Of a stretch of 54,258 nucleotides of DNA, positions 8,940 to 17,277 are shown one piece after another. How positions within the stretch are numbered: position 1 is the first letter of the stretch; each line of letters opens with the position of its first letter. The DNA lies in NCBI GenBank assembly GCA_043738425.1, contig JAYUGJ010000016.1:1-54258 (forward strand), in the 5' to 3' direction. The translations under genes and the position numbers were made by a program. Origin of the DNA: PBB1 sp043738425. Lineage in GTDB: Bacteria; Pseudomonadota; Gammaproteobacteria; Burkholderiales; Burkholderiaceae_C. The notes under the pieces were generated by a model. That model was not told where the DNA came from. It saw only the letters and a list, made by a program, of their open reading frames with translations, and ran no database searches.

Positions 8940-9314
8940 CTACTTGGACCGCCCCTCGTACTTGATCAACAAAAACACCGGGCTCATGATTTCGATTTCT
9001 TTGTCGTACGCGAAGCGCACCACCACCTTGTCGTTTTCTTTGGTGATGTCGAGATCTTTTGCGTTGATGGTGGTGATCGCGGAGTCGATGTCTTTTTGCC
9101 GATTGAACGCGTTGCGAATCTCGGCAGGTGAGCTTCCACCGTCGGCAGCGATCTTGTTTACCGTTTTTTGGATGGTGAAAAACTCATTCATGCTGGGCAA
9201 CACCCGCATGCCCAGCAACGCCGCGAAACCGATGATGATGGCCCACAGCATCAACCCCATCAGGGTGACGCCGCGTTGATTTACCGAATAGCCGGGTAGG
9301 TGGTGGCGTTTCAT
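8940..9314 (-). CDS. DUF4845 single-pass membrane protein
   Basis: Conserved betaproteobacterial protein of unknown function, found between lepB and rnc. The 124 aa have one N-terminal membrane helix (about residues 14-35) preceded by the basic sequence NQRGVTLMGLM, then a soluble domain (about 36-124) rich in charged residues. The N-terminus resembles a type IV prepilin cleavage site (Gly followed by a hydrophobic helix, as in GFTLxE), but the glutamate at position 5 is absent. The ATG at 9314 is chosen because the residues upstream of it overlap the lepB 3' end and have no family similarity. Function unknown. Confidence 0.85.
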   Translation of the reverse strand: MKRHHLPGYSVNQRGVTLMGLMLWAIIIGFAALLGMRVLPSMNEFFTIQKTVNKIAADGGSSPAEIRNAFNRQKDIDSAITTINAKDLDITKENDKVVVRFAYDKEIEIMSPVFLLIKYEGRSK

Positions 9315-9381
9315 GCGTTGGTGTCCAGGCGGGCTTGCAAAGTGGTCCGGTGACAGTACGCGATTTTCGGCGGACAAGGGC

Positions 9382-10347
9382 TCAGTGAAACGGCCCAATT
9401 CGCCGCACATTGCCGAAATTCATCCAAACAAAGAACGCTCGACCGACGATGTTGGCATCCGGCACGAAGCCCCAATAGCGCGAGTCCTCCGAACTGTCAC
9501 GGTTGTCGCCCATCATGAAGTAGTGACCTGCCGGTACCTTGCACGTCACGCCCTCGGCGTTGTAGGTGCAGTTTTCTTTGTACGGGAAGCTGTCGTGCGG
9601 GTGCAAAAACAGCTGCCGCGTTCGGTCTACCAACAAGCGATGCGGCTGGCTGCCCAGGTTCTCGGTGAATTGGGAAAAGTAGCGCAGGTTGTCTTCGTTG
9701 TAGAAATCGGGCAACGGCTGCGTAGCGACCAATGCGCCGTTCAAATAAAGCTGCTGGTCGCGGTAGGAAACTTCGTCGCCCGGAATGCCCACGACGCGTT
9801 TGATGTAGTCGATGCTGGGGTTGTCGGGGTAGCGAAACACCATGACATCGCCGCGCGCCGGGTCGTTGTTCGCGATGATCTTTTTGTTGATCACCGGCAG
9901 CCGGATGCCGTAGTGAAATTTGTTCACCAAAATCAGGTCGCCCACAAGCAGTGTGGGGATCATCGAACCCGATGGAATCTTGAAAGGCTCGAACAAAAAC
10001 GAGCGCAATAGAAACACCGCCAAGATCACCGGAAACAAGCCCGCCGTCCAGTCGAGCCACCACGGCTGCGCGGTCAACGCTACGCGCGCTTGGCCCGCAT
10101 CGGTGTCAACTTTCGAGATTCCCTGGCGGGCCAACTGCTGCCGCCGGGTTTCAACCTGCTGATCTTGCGCAGCCGCTGAAGCGAGGCGTTTTGGCGCAAA
10201 GTGAAAGCGTTCGACCAGCCAATACGCCATCGTCACCATCGTCAGGATAAACAACAGCAGCGAGAAATTGCCGCTCCACTCACCCAGATACCAACCGCCC
10301 AAAAAAACAACCAAACAGCCGTAGAGCAAACCGGTCAACGTACTCAT
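9382..10347 (-). CDS. lepB: Signal peptidase I
   Basis: Membrane serine protease that removes signal peptides from Sec and Tat exports. The protein has 321 aa with two N-terminal membrane helices (about 2-20 and 26-44), a cytoplasmic loop, and a third hydrophobic segment just before the catalytic box B, IPSGSM (nucleophile S128). The general base is K183 in YIKRVVGIPGD, and box E is GDNRDSSEDSRYWG. The ATG at 10347 overlaps the lepA stop by one base (TGATG), so the two are translationally coupled. Confidence 0.97.
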   Translation of the reverse strand: MSTLTGLLYGCLVVFLGGWYLGEWSGNFSLLLFILTMVTMAYWLVERFHFAPKRLASAAAQDQQVETRRQQLARQGISKVDTDAGQARVALTAQPWWLDWTAGLFPVILAVFLLRSFLFEPFKIPSGSMIPTLLVGDLILVNKFHYGIRLPVINKKIIANNDPARGDVMVFRYPDNPSIDYIKRVVGIPGDEVSYRDQQLYLNGALVATQPLPDFYNEDNLRYFSQFTENLGSQPHRLLVDRTRQLFLHPHDSFPYKENCTYNAEGVTCKVPAGHYFMMGDNRDSSEDSRYWGFVPDANIVGRAFFVWMNFGNVRRIGPFH

Positions 10348-12155
10348 CAATCTTCCACTTGGAGAATGGCCAGAAATGCTTCTTGAGGCACTTCCACCGA
10401 GCCGATTTGCTTCATGCGCTTTTTGCCCGCTTTTTGCTTGTCGAGCAGCTTGCGTTTGCGCGAAATATCACCGCCGTAGCACTTGGCGATGACGTTCTTT
10501 CGCAGCGCTTTAATTGTCTCACGCGCGATGATGTTGGCCCCGATGGCAGCCTGGATGGCGACGTCGTATTGCTGGCGCGAAATCAACTCACGCATCTTCG
10601 CCACTACCGCGCGGGCACGGTACTGGCTTTGCCCACGGTGCACGATGATCGACAGCGCATCGACCTTGTCGCCGTTCAACAAAATGTCGACCTTCACCAC
10701 GTCCGAGGCGCGGTACTCTTTGAACTCGTAGTCCATCGATGCATAGCCGCGCGAGACACTTTTGAGTTTGTCGAAAAAGTCGAGCACTATCTCGGCCAGC
10801 GGCATTTCGTAGGTCAGCATCACCTGGCGACCGTGATACGCCATGTTGAGTTGATTGCCGCGCTTGAGGTTCGCCAGTGTCATCACCGGACCTACGTAGT
10901 CTTGCGGCATGTACAAATGCACCGTGACGATAGGCTCGCGAATTTCATTGATCTGACCCAAGTCGGGCATCTTCGATGGGTTTTCGACTTGCACCACTTC
11001 CTTGTTGCCGAGCTCGACTTGGTAGACAACGCTGGGCGCAGTGGTGATCAGGTCTTGATCGAATTCGCGCTCCAGCCGTTCTTGCACGATCTCCATGTGC
11101 AGCAGGCCGAGAAAGCCGCAGCGAAAACCAAATCCCAGCGCCTGGCTGACCTCGGGTTCATAGCGCAACGACGAGTCATTGAGCTTCAACTTTTCCAACG
11201 CATCACGCAGCTGGTCGTATTCGCTGGCTTCTGTCGGGTACAGCCCGGCAAATACCTGCGGCTGAATCTCTTTGAATCCGGGAAGTGCTTCGGTGGCTGG
11301 TCCGAGGTTGTTGGGCAACTTCTTTTCCAGCGTGATGGTGTCGCCGACCTTGGCGGCCTGCAGCTCCTTGATGCCGGCGATGATGAAGCCGACTTCGCCC
11401 GCATTCAACCGCTCGCGCGCTACCGACTTGGGCGTGAACACACCGAGGTTGTCGGCACCGTACACCGCATCACTTGCCATCAGCCGTATGCGTTCACCAC
11501 GCACCAGCGTGCCATCAACCACCCGCACCAACATCACTACGCCGACATAGTTGTCAAACCATGAATCAACGATCATCGCCCGCAACGGCGCGTCGGGATG
11601 GCCGCGCGGTGCCGGCATGCGGGTGATCACCGCTTCCAAAATATCGTCGATGCCTTCGCCAGTTTTCGCACTGCACGGAATCGCATGGTCAGCGTCGATG
11701 CCGATCACGTCTTCAATTTCTGTTTTCGCGTTTTCCGGGTCGGCATTTGGCAGATCCATCTTGTTGAGAACGGGGACAACTTCGACGCCCAAGTCGAGCG
11801 CGGTGTAGCAGTTGGCGACGGTTTGCGCTTCGACACCCTGGCTGGCGTCAACCACCAACAACGCGCCTTCGCAGGCCGACAGCGAGCGGCTCACTTCGTA
11901 CGAAAAGTCAACGTGCCCTGGCGTGTCGATCAGATTCAGGTGATACGTGCGCCCATCGCGCGCTTTGTATTGCAGCGCGACGGTTTGCGCTTTGATGGTG
12001 ATGCCGCGCTCGCGCTCGATGTCCATCGAGTCGAGCACTTGGGATTCCATTTCGCGCTCACTCAAACCGCCGCAGCGTTGAATCAGTCGGTCAGCGAGCG
12101 TCGATTTACCGTGGTCGATGTGGGCAATGATCGAAAAATTTCGGATGTGATCCAT
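10347..12155 (-). CDS. lepA: Elongation factor 4 (LepA)
   Basis: Ribosome-associated translational GTPase, proposed to back-translocate stalled ribosomes or to aid 30S assembly. The 602-aa protein has AHIDHGKST (G1), the RGITIK switch I, DTPGH (G3), NKMD (G4), EF-G-like domains II, III and V (LGFGFRCGFLGLLHME), and the LepA-specific C-terminal domain with YKA-type basic residues (ISRKRKLLDKQKAGKKRMK). It is the first gene of the lepA-to-nagZ operon; its promoter should lie between 12156 and the terminator at 12262. Confidence 0.98.
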   Translation of the reverse strand: MDHIRNFSIIAHIDHGKSTLADRLIQRCGGLSEREMESQVLDSMDIERERGITIKAQTVALQYKARDGRTYHLNLIDTPGHVDFSYEVSRSLSACEGALLVVDASQGVEAQTVANCYTALDLGVEVVPVLNKMDLPNADPENAKTEIEDVIGIDADHAIPCSAKTGEGIDDILEAVITRMPAPRGHPDAPLRAMIVDSWFDNYVGVVMLVRVVDGTLVRGERIRLMASDAVYGADNLGVFTPKSVARERLNAGEVGFIIAGIKELQAAKVGDTITLEKKLPNNLGPATEALPGFKEIQPQVFAGLYPTEASEYDQLRDALEKLKLNDSSLRYEPEVSQALGFGFRCGFLGLLHMEIVQERLEREFDQDLITTAPSVVYQVELGNKEVVQVENPSKMPDLGQINEIREPIVTVHLYMPQDYVGPVMTLANLKRGNQLNMAYHGRQVMLTYEMPLAEIVLDFFDKLKSVSRGYASMDYEFKEYRASDVVKVDILLNGDKVDALSIIVHRGQSQYRARAVVAKMRELISRQQYDVAIQAAIGANIIARETIKALRKNVIAKCYGGDISRKRKLLDKQKAGKKRMKQIGSVEVPQEAFLAILQVED

Positions 12156-12261
12156 GGAACTGCTGGGTTCATTTCATGAGCTGCATTGCCATCGGTACAA
12201 CGGCGCTGCCGCTGTGGCAAAGACTCGGATGCCGCATCGTTTGAAAAACGCGGGCGCCGAG

Positions 12262-12301
12262 AAAAAAATAAAAAAAAGGCACGTCGAACTACTGACGCGC
12301 C
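12262..12301 (-). terminator. Intrinsic terminator of the fab-rpoE-mucD operon
   Basis: Read on the minus strand, an 8-bp stem (12301-12294 with 12285-12278, one G-U pair) closes a loop of 8 nt and is followed directly by a T-rich run of 16 nt interrupted by one A (12277-12262). It lies about 310 nt after the mucD stop and about 105 nt before lepA, separating the two minus-strand operons. Confidence 0.85.
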
Positions 12302-12427
12302 TTCCAACAAAAATGTTTGGCAACTGCTTGTTGGGCTTTCATTGTAGTCAAAAGCATTGCCCGCAAAACCGCGCCAGTGCTTGTTTTCCCTTCGTTGCAG
12401 TTGGCCAACAAAAAATGTGTCCACATC

Positions 12428-12436
12428 TTATACACA
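12428..12436 (+). other. Isolated DnaA-box-like nonamer
   Basis: TTATACACA fits the TTATNCACA consensus. It is a single copy without a cluster, AT-rich unwinding element or neighbouring origin genes, so an origin is unlikely. It may be chance. Confidence 0.25.
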
Positions 12437-12614
12437 GCCCGGATTCAGCCACCACACAGATCAGAAGCTGAAAACACTGGGCCAACCAGCCTCGCGATGC
12501 GGCTGAAATAACTGCGGCTGTGTCGGCGATGGAGTCAAAAACGATGCCGTTTCGGATTCGATTTGCAATGTGAGCATTCGCCAACAGAGTTGGAGCCGCT
12601 GCCGCCCAGGGCGA

Positions 12615-14141
12615 TTAGCGGGCTGGACGTATCACGATGTAATTGACCCAATCGCCGCGCTTCACCAAGGCAGTGACCGACTTGGCTTTGTCGAGTTTGG
12701 CCAAAACGCCTTCAAATTGCTTTGCGCCGGAAATTTCGGTGTTGTCGATCGATAAGACCACGTCGCCTTCACGGATGCCAGCCTTCGCGGCTGCGCCTTC
12801 GGCCGTGTCGACCCGAACGCCGCTTTTGACTTTGAGCTCACGCTTTTGGCTGTCACTCAAGTCAGACACCGCCAAGCCCAACAACCCAGCAGTGGCCTGC
12901 GGTTTGGCGGCACCTCGCTCGACTGCCGCGACTTTGGTGTCGGCTTCCAACTCGACCACGGTGACATTGAGCTCGCGCGGAGTGCCTCGGCGAAACACCT
13001 GCAGCGTGGCCTTGGTGCCGGGCTTGACGTTGCCGACGATGCGCGGCAAGTCACCAGCCTTGTCGATCGTGCGGCCTTCGAACTTGGTGATGATGTCGCC
13101 GGCTTCCACGCCCGCTTTATCCGCTGGACCACCCGACTCAACGCTGCGCACCAAGGCACCACTTGGCTTGCCCAGGCCTATCGATTCGGCAACTTCTTTA
13201 CTCACCTGATCGATTTGCACGCCGATACGGCCACGAACTACACGCCCGCTGGCGCGCAATTGATCAGACACGCGCGTGGCCTCGTCAATAGGAATCGCAA
13301 ACGAGATACCCATGAAGCCGCCGGATCGGCTGTAGATCTGTGAGTTGATGCCGACCACTTCGCCGCGCATGTTGATCAGCGGACCACCAGAGTTACCCGG
13401 GTTGATTGCCACGTCGGTTTGGATGAAAGGCAAGAAGTCACCGGTGTCGCGTGCCTTGGCACTGACGATGCCCGCGGTGACGGTGTTGTCGAGCCCAAAT
13501 GGTGAGCCGATGGCAATGACCCACTCGCCGACTTTCAATCGGCCCACATCGCCAACCCGAACAAACGGCAAACCTCCGGCCTCAATTTTCACCAGCGCGA
13601 CATCGGTGCGTTTGTCGGCACCGATGATGCGCGCCTTGAACTCGCGTTTGTCGGTCAAGGTGACGAAGACCTCGTCTGCACCGTCGACCACGTGCGCGTT
13701 CGTCATCACGTAGCCATCGGCGTTCAAGATGAAGCCGGAGCCGACGCCGCGTTGCTGCGGATCGCCATCCGGTTGCTGCGGTTGCGGCTGAGGTTGTTGT
13801 GGCTGCCCACGCTTCGGGTTTTGTGGCTGACCGGGAATCGGCACACCGAAGCGGCGGAAAAATTCGAGCATGTCGTCGTCGAGTTCCGGGCCGCCGCTGC
13901 CGCCGCCACCGCGCGTTGCTTTGGGCTTTTCAGTGGTTCGAATATTGACCACCGCAGGACCGACCGTCTCCACCAAGCCGGAAAAGTCAGGCAAGCTTTG
14001 GGCACGAACCTGTGTTGATGTGGTGCCAAAGGCCGCCAGCATCAGCCACATCAGCGCGCTCAACCAAAGCCGCAAAGTGATCGTGTAGGCAGCGGTGGTT
14101 TGCCAGTGGGTCGGCATCGAGGGGTTTGATCGCATCTGCAT
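12615..14141 (-). CDS. mucD: Periplasmic serine protease MucD/DegQ (Do family)
   Basis: Periplasmic chaperone-protease that degrades misfolded envelope proteins and dampens the sigma-E response. The 508-aa protein has a signal peptide (hydrophobic segment about 20-38, probable cleavage after VRA), a trypsin-like domain with H150 (TNAHVVDG), D180 (RTDVALVKI) and S251 (NPGNSGGPL), and two PDZ domains (about 290-375 and 410-500). A Gln/Pro-rich linker (about 105-130) forms the LA loop. The ATG at 14141 gives a proper signal peptide; a TTG at 14192 would add 17 residues. It is the last gene of the rpoE-rseA-rseB-mucD set, which explains its regulation. Confidence 0.93.
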   Translation of the reverse strand: MQMRSNPSMPTHWQTTAAYTITLRLWLSALMWLMLAAFGTTSTQVRAQSLPDFSGLVETVGPAVVNIRTTEKPKATRGGGGSGGPELDDDMLEFFRRFGVPIPGQPQNPKRGQPQQPQPQPQQPDGDPQQRGVGSGFILNADGYVMTNAHVVDGADEVFVTLTDKREFKARIIGADKRTDVALVKIEAGGLPFVRVGDVGRLKVGEWVIAIGSPFGLDNTVTAGIVSAKARDTGDFLPFIQTDVAINPGNSGGPLINMRGEVVGINSQIYSRSGGFMGISFAIPIDEATRVSDQLRASGRVVRGRIGVQIDQVSKEVAESIGLGKPSGALVRSVESGGPADKAGVEAGDIITKFEGRTIDKAGDLPRIVGNVKPGTKATLQVFRRGTPRELNVTVVELEADTKVAAVERGAAKPQATAGLLGLAVSDLSDSQKRELKVKSGVRVDTAEGAAAKAGIREGDVVLSIDNTEISGAKQFEGVLAKLDKAKSVTALVKRGDWVNYIVIRPAR

Positions 14142-14204
14142 GGTGGGTACTCTGGCCTGAAAAAAGTCGGGGGAACGCTGGCAAATCGCCAACGCAAAAA
14201 ATAC

Positions 14205-15251
14205 CTACTTGGTGCGCTCCAGCGCTGCAACAAAAGCGCGCAGCGTGACCGTTGGCACGTCGCCCACCACCGTCAGCCAGAAGTTGCCATGGCGACTGGT
14301 CAAGGTTTGCGTCGCGCCAACGGTGTTGATCGCCGGGCGCAGGTGGCGTTGCGCGTCGAACGGTTCAATGAATACCGAAACGTAGGTAATGCCATCGGTA
14401 AATACGGTTTGAAGTGCTTCGGTTGCGGGCAGCTTCGAATCGACGCCACCGAGTAATTCAAGTGGTCGGCGGATGCAGCTGAGCTGACGAAAACCTGCAA
14501 CGTTTTGGCGCAGACCCCAACCCTCGGCAGACAACTGGGTCGGCGAGAGCACCGGCTTGACGATTCGGTAGCCGGCTTGTTTGCGCATGGGTTGCAGCAC
14601 CAATTCCGGCTGCGACCGCACACCGATCGACACCTCGGAGAACGCCGACACCTCCAACACCTCGCCACGCTCATTGAGCACTTCGGCGCGCAGCAGCAAG
14701 CCACTGTGCGTTTCTGCCCACAAGCGGTATCCGTATCGGAAAGCGTCGCGCGGCTTGAGCCACAGCACATCGGCGTCGTGGCCCGCCACGCGCTCACTTT
14801 TCTGTGGCTGAACTTCGTAGAAATCGACGATCCGATCGTCTCCGTCGAGCAGCATCGACGGGAATGAGTTGATCGCATCACGCTGTTCAACCAGTGCGAC
14901 TTTGTTAAGCGGCCATACCGTGTGCACCACGTTGTCGTGTCGAAACACGTGCCGGGCTTGGCCGTCGAGCGGCTCGATGCGCTCGAACTGGTGGCTGCCT
15001 TCGTAAAAGTGCGCGATGCGGGCACTCGAAATCGAACCAGCTGCGCTCACCACAAAAGTACCTTGGAAATTACGCTGGCCCGCGGCGTTGTGGATGCGCA
15101 TCAACCACAGCCGAACCTCGCGCGGTTCGGCCGAGCTGGTGATTCCGGCCGACGCTGGCGATGCCCCCAGCGCAGCCGCCAGCACGCCTACAGCGGCCAC
15201 CCGCGTGGCAGCCGATAACGCGCGCCACAGATGCGTAAAAAGCAATTTCAA
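14205..15251 (-). CDS. rseB: Sigma-E regulatory protein RseB/MucB
   Basis: Periplasmic protein that binds RseA and shields it from DegS cleavage; it senses mislocalised lipopolysaccharide or lipoproteins. Two domains are recognisable: the LolA-like N-terminal part (RIHNAAGQRNFQGTFVVS...ARIAHFYEGSHQFERIEPLDG) and the small C-terminal domain (ITYVSVFIEPF...TVVGDVPTVTLRAFVAALE). No ATG exists in a sensible place. The TTG at 15251, 4 nt after the rseA stop, gives a clean signal peptide (basic start, hydrophobic core, cleavage near SPASA). The frame is open to a TTG at 15344, inside rseA. 348 aa from the chosen start. Confidence 0.88.
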   Translation of the reverse strand: MKLLFTHLWRALSAATRVAAVGVLAAALGASPASAGITSSAEPREVRLWLMRIHNAAGQRNFQGTFVVSAAGSISSARIAHFYEGSHQFERIEPLDGQARHVFRHDNVVHTVWPLNKVALVEQRDAINSFPSMLLDGDDRIVDFYEVQPQKSERVAGHDADVLWLKPRDAFRYGYRLWAETHSGLLLRAEVLNERGEVLEVSAFSEVSIGVRSQPELVLQPMRKQAGYRIVKPVLSPTQLSAEGWGLRQNVAGFRQLSCIRRPLELLGGVDSKLPATEALQTVFTDGITYVSVFIEPFDAQRHLRPAINTVGATQTLTSRHGNFWLTVVGDVPTVTLRAFVAALERTK

Positions 15252-15255
15252 GACA

Positions 15256-16032
15256 TCAACGCGCAGCAAACTCGACTGCAGCGTTGCGAAGAAAACCGGA
15301 CGGTGCACCAAGCACCGAGCTGCCTGAAAATTGTTTGTGCGCAAGCAAATAGCGGTCGAGCTGCGGGTCGCGAATCACGCTGCCGTCGGACACCAGCTCC
15401 AGGCTCGGCGTCAGCGTACTGGGCTGCGACTCCGACACTGCGACCGTATTCGCTTGCGCAGACGGAGTTGCCGCAGGTAGCTGGTTCGACACTTGCAACG
15501 CTTGCGGCGTCTGCAGCGTTTGCAAGGTTTGCGCGCTGGCCGACGCAGCGCGCGGCGCGATGGCCGTCGGAGCCATCGCCACCGTGGCCGATTCGACACC
15601 ACTTGAAGGCGGCGCTCGGTTTGCCACCATCGCACCGGCCACTACAACAAAACCAGCCGCAACCGCCGCGCCACCCCACCATGATCGACCGGTAGCGCGC
15701 AGCGCGGGCGATGCGGGCGAGCCGACGCTTCCAGAAGTCGTAGCAGCAGGCCGCGCGTGCGGCGCCATCACCACGGGTTCGGTTGCCATGCGCGCACGCA
15801 GGTCGCGCAAAAAATGCTGGTCACGGGCAGCGGTCGTCGCTAAATCGGCGGATCGCATCACGTCGCCGATCAGGCTGAACGCGTGCCAGGCATCACGAAC
15901 AGAAGCGTCATCGCGCCATGCGCTGCATGCCTCACGCACGCTGGTGCTCGGCAGTTCACCGTCTATCAGCGCCGATAGCTGTTCGCGCACCGCGTTTTTC
16001 GAACCGTCGTTTTGATCGCGCTGATCTTCCAT
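15256..16032 (-). CDS. rseA: Anti-sigma-E factor RseA/MucA
   Basis: Inner-membrane protein that holds RpoE inactive until envelope stress triggers its proteolysis. The 258-aa protein has the cytoplasmic sigma-binding domain (about 10-70, with LSALIDGEL and SAWRDDASVRDAWHAFSLIGDVMR), one membrane helix (about 118-138, WWGGAAVAAGFVVVAG) and a periplasmic tail ending in a conserved YLLAHKQFSGSS segment. The ATG at 16032 is supported by GGAG 6 nt upstream. It sits between rpoE and rseB, as in E. coli and Pseudomonas. Confidence 0.92.
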   Translation of the reverse strand: MEDQRDQNDGSKNAVREQLSALIDGELPSTSVREACSAWRDDASVRDAWHAFSLIGDVMRSADLATTAARDQHFLRDLRARMATEPVVMAPHARPAATTSGSVGSPASPALRATGRSWWGGAAVAAGFVVVAGAMVANRAPPSSGVESATVAMAPTAIAPRAASASAQTLQTLQTPQALQVSNQLPAATPSAQANTVAVSESQPSTLTPSLELVSDGSVIRDPQLDRYLLAHKQFSGSSVLGAPSGFLRNAAVEFAAR

Positions 16033-16144
16033 GTAAATCTCCACTTGCCCATGTGAACTTGCCCACCACGACCATCCGGCAACTTGTCACCTGATGCAGT
16101 CGCTTCAATCCTTACCGCTACCCCGGAACCCCATCGGCACCGCA

Positions 16145-16753
16145 TCACCAGCGCTCGCCGATTCGCGTGTCCAACAACGGCCGCAAGCGCAACGCAATCG
16201 CTTCGCGCGCGCGGAATATTCTGGAGCGAACGGTGCCGATGGGGCAGTTCATCAGCTCGGCTATTTCTTCGTAACTGAGACCTTCAATTTCACGCAACGT
16301 TATCGCTTGCCTCAGATCCTCGGACAGCGCGTCGATTGCATCGTTCACCGTTTGTGCGACTTCCTTGCTGGCAAGCAGCGTCTCGGGCGTTTCGCCGTCG
16401 GTTAGTTCGTTCTCTGCACGAGAAGTTTCATCGTCGTCATCACGCAATACGCGCGACGAGTCCACCACCAATAAGTCACGCTTGAGCTCACCAAGTGCCT
16501 TCTTTGCGGTGTTCACCGCAATCCGGTACAGCCACGTATAAAAAGCACTTTCGCCTCTGAACTGGGGTATCGCCCGGTACGCCCGAATGAAGGTTTCCTG
16601 GGCAATGTCGGGTACCAAGTCCACGTCTCGAACCATGCGACCAATCAAGCGTTCAATGCGTCGCTGGTACTTGACTACCAACATCTCAAACGCTTTCACG
16701 TCGCCTTGTTTGACACGGTCAACCAGTGGCGCATCGGCGTCGGGCGAATTCAT
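16145..16753 (-). CDS. rpoE: RNA polymerase sigma factor RpoE/AlgU
   Basis: ECF sigma factor (group of E. coli sigma-E) that drives the envelope-stress regulon. The 202-aa protein has region 2 (KAFEMLVVKYQRRI...DIAQETFIRAYRAIPQFRGESAFYTWLYRIAVNTAKK), an acidic linker with a DDDDE run, and region 4 (DLRQAITLREIEGLSYEEIAELMNCPIGTVRSRIFRAREAI). The ATG at 16753 matches the family start. The frame stays open upstream, but that stretch codes for the membrane protein at 16765-17259 in another frame. Co-transcription with its anti-sigma factor and periplasmic regulators implies autoregulation, though I found no convincing sigma-E promoter. Confidence 0.95.
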   Translation of the reverse strand: MNSPDADAPLVDRVKQGDVKAFEMLVVKYQRRIERLIGRMVRDVDLVPDIAQETFIRAYRAIPQFRGESAFYTWLYRIAVNTAKKALGELKRDLLVVDSSRVLRDDDDETSRAENELTDGETPETLLASKEVAQTVNDAIDALSEDLRQAITLREIEGLSYEEIAELMNCPIGTVRSRIFRAREAIALRLRPLLDTRIGERW

Positions 16754-16764
16754 ACGTTGTTCAG

Positions 16765-17259
16765 TCAACGCGTCCCCAGCGCGCCAGTGCGCGGTGAATA
16801 CAGCGCACAGCGCAACGCGTGCCATTGCACCTCCAAGCCGCTGCGCTGCACGGCCACCCAATGCGCGCGCTTCGTGGCTGCTGTGTAGTCCGGCACAAAC
16901 TTGAGCAACATCCAGCCGCCGACGTCCACCATGACCCGCGCATGCAGAGGTCCGGCCGGGTTGCCCGCGTGACGTTCGCAAGTGAGGTACCAGCACTGCG
17001 CATCCCATCGCAGCGCCACCGGCCGACGTCGAAAAGCGGTGCAGGTTGCAGCAAATACAACCACCAACACAGCGGCGATGCACCAGCCGCTAGCATCCAG
17101 TGAGCCTGGGGTTGGTTCGGCCGCAGTGGGCAGATCATGGATGCGCAGCGCAAACCAGGCCAAGCCGCTTGAGGCCGCCGCTACCAGCGTCGCACCGACA
17201 AACGCGTTCCACACACCGAAGTGTTGGACGTTTATCTGCACCGCCGGCGCTGCTCGCAT
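16765..17259 (-). CDS. Two-helix membrane protein of unknown function
   Basis: The 164-aa protein sits between fabF (17 nt after its stop) and rpoE (11 nt before its start) in the same operon; I recall a transmembrane protein at this place in other Burkholderiales. Two membrane segments are evident (about residues 17-40 and 58-80), followed by a soluble region with RWDAQCWYLTCER and VAVQRSGLEVQWHALRCALYSPR. The arrangement (two helices, then a Trp-rich soluble part) resembles YgfX/CptA-type small membrane proteins, but I cannot assign it. Its place suggests a link between lipid synthesis and envelope stress; that is inference. Confidence 0.75.
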   Translation of the reverse strand: MRAAPAVQINVQHFGVWNAFVGATLVAAASSGLAWFALRIHDLPTAAEPTPGSLDASGWCIAAVLVVVFAATCTAFRRRPVALRWDAQCWYLTCERHAGNPAGPLHARVMVDVGGWMLLKFVPDYTAATKRAHWVAVQRSGLEVQWHALRCALYSPRTGALGTR

Positions 17260-17277
17260 ACCCGATGTAGCAGGCCG

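Larger units (their letters stand above)
12156..12614. other. 459-nt intergenic region between lepA and mucD
   Basis: This is the only gap over 300 nt in the window. It holds the terminator of the upstream sigma-E/fab operon (12262-12301), the presumed lepA promoter and leader (12156-12261, no clear consensus boxes), and one TTATACACA match to the DnaA-box consensus at 12428-12436. Short open frames here lack ribosome binding sites and family similarity. I see no RNA gene. Confidence 0.7.

Noticed and set aside
12428..12436. Possible replication origin near the DnaA-type nonamer
   Set aside because: Only one nonamer, no dnaA, dnaN or gidA genes, and no AT-rich element nearby.
16754..17083. 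N-terminal extension of RpoE to 312 residues
   Set aside because: The extra part reads the upstream membrane-protein gene in a different frame; RpoE starts at the ATG at 16753 by family comparison.
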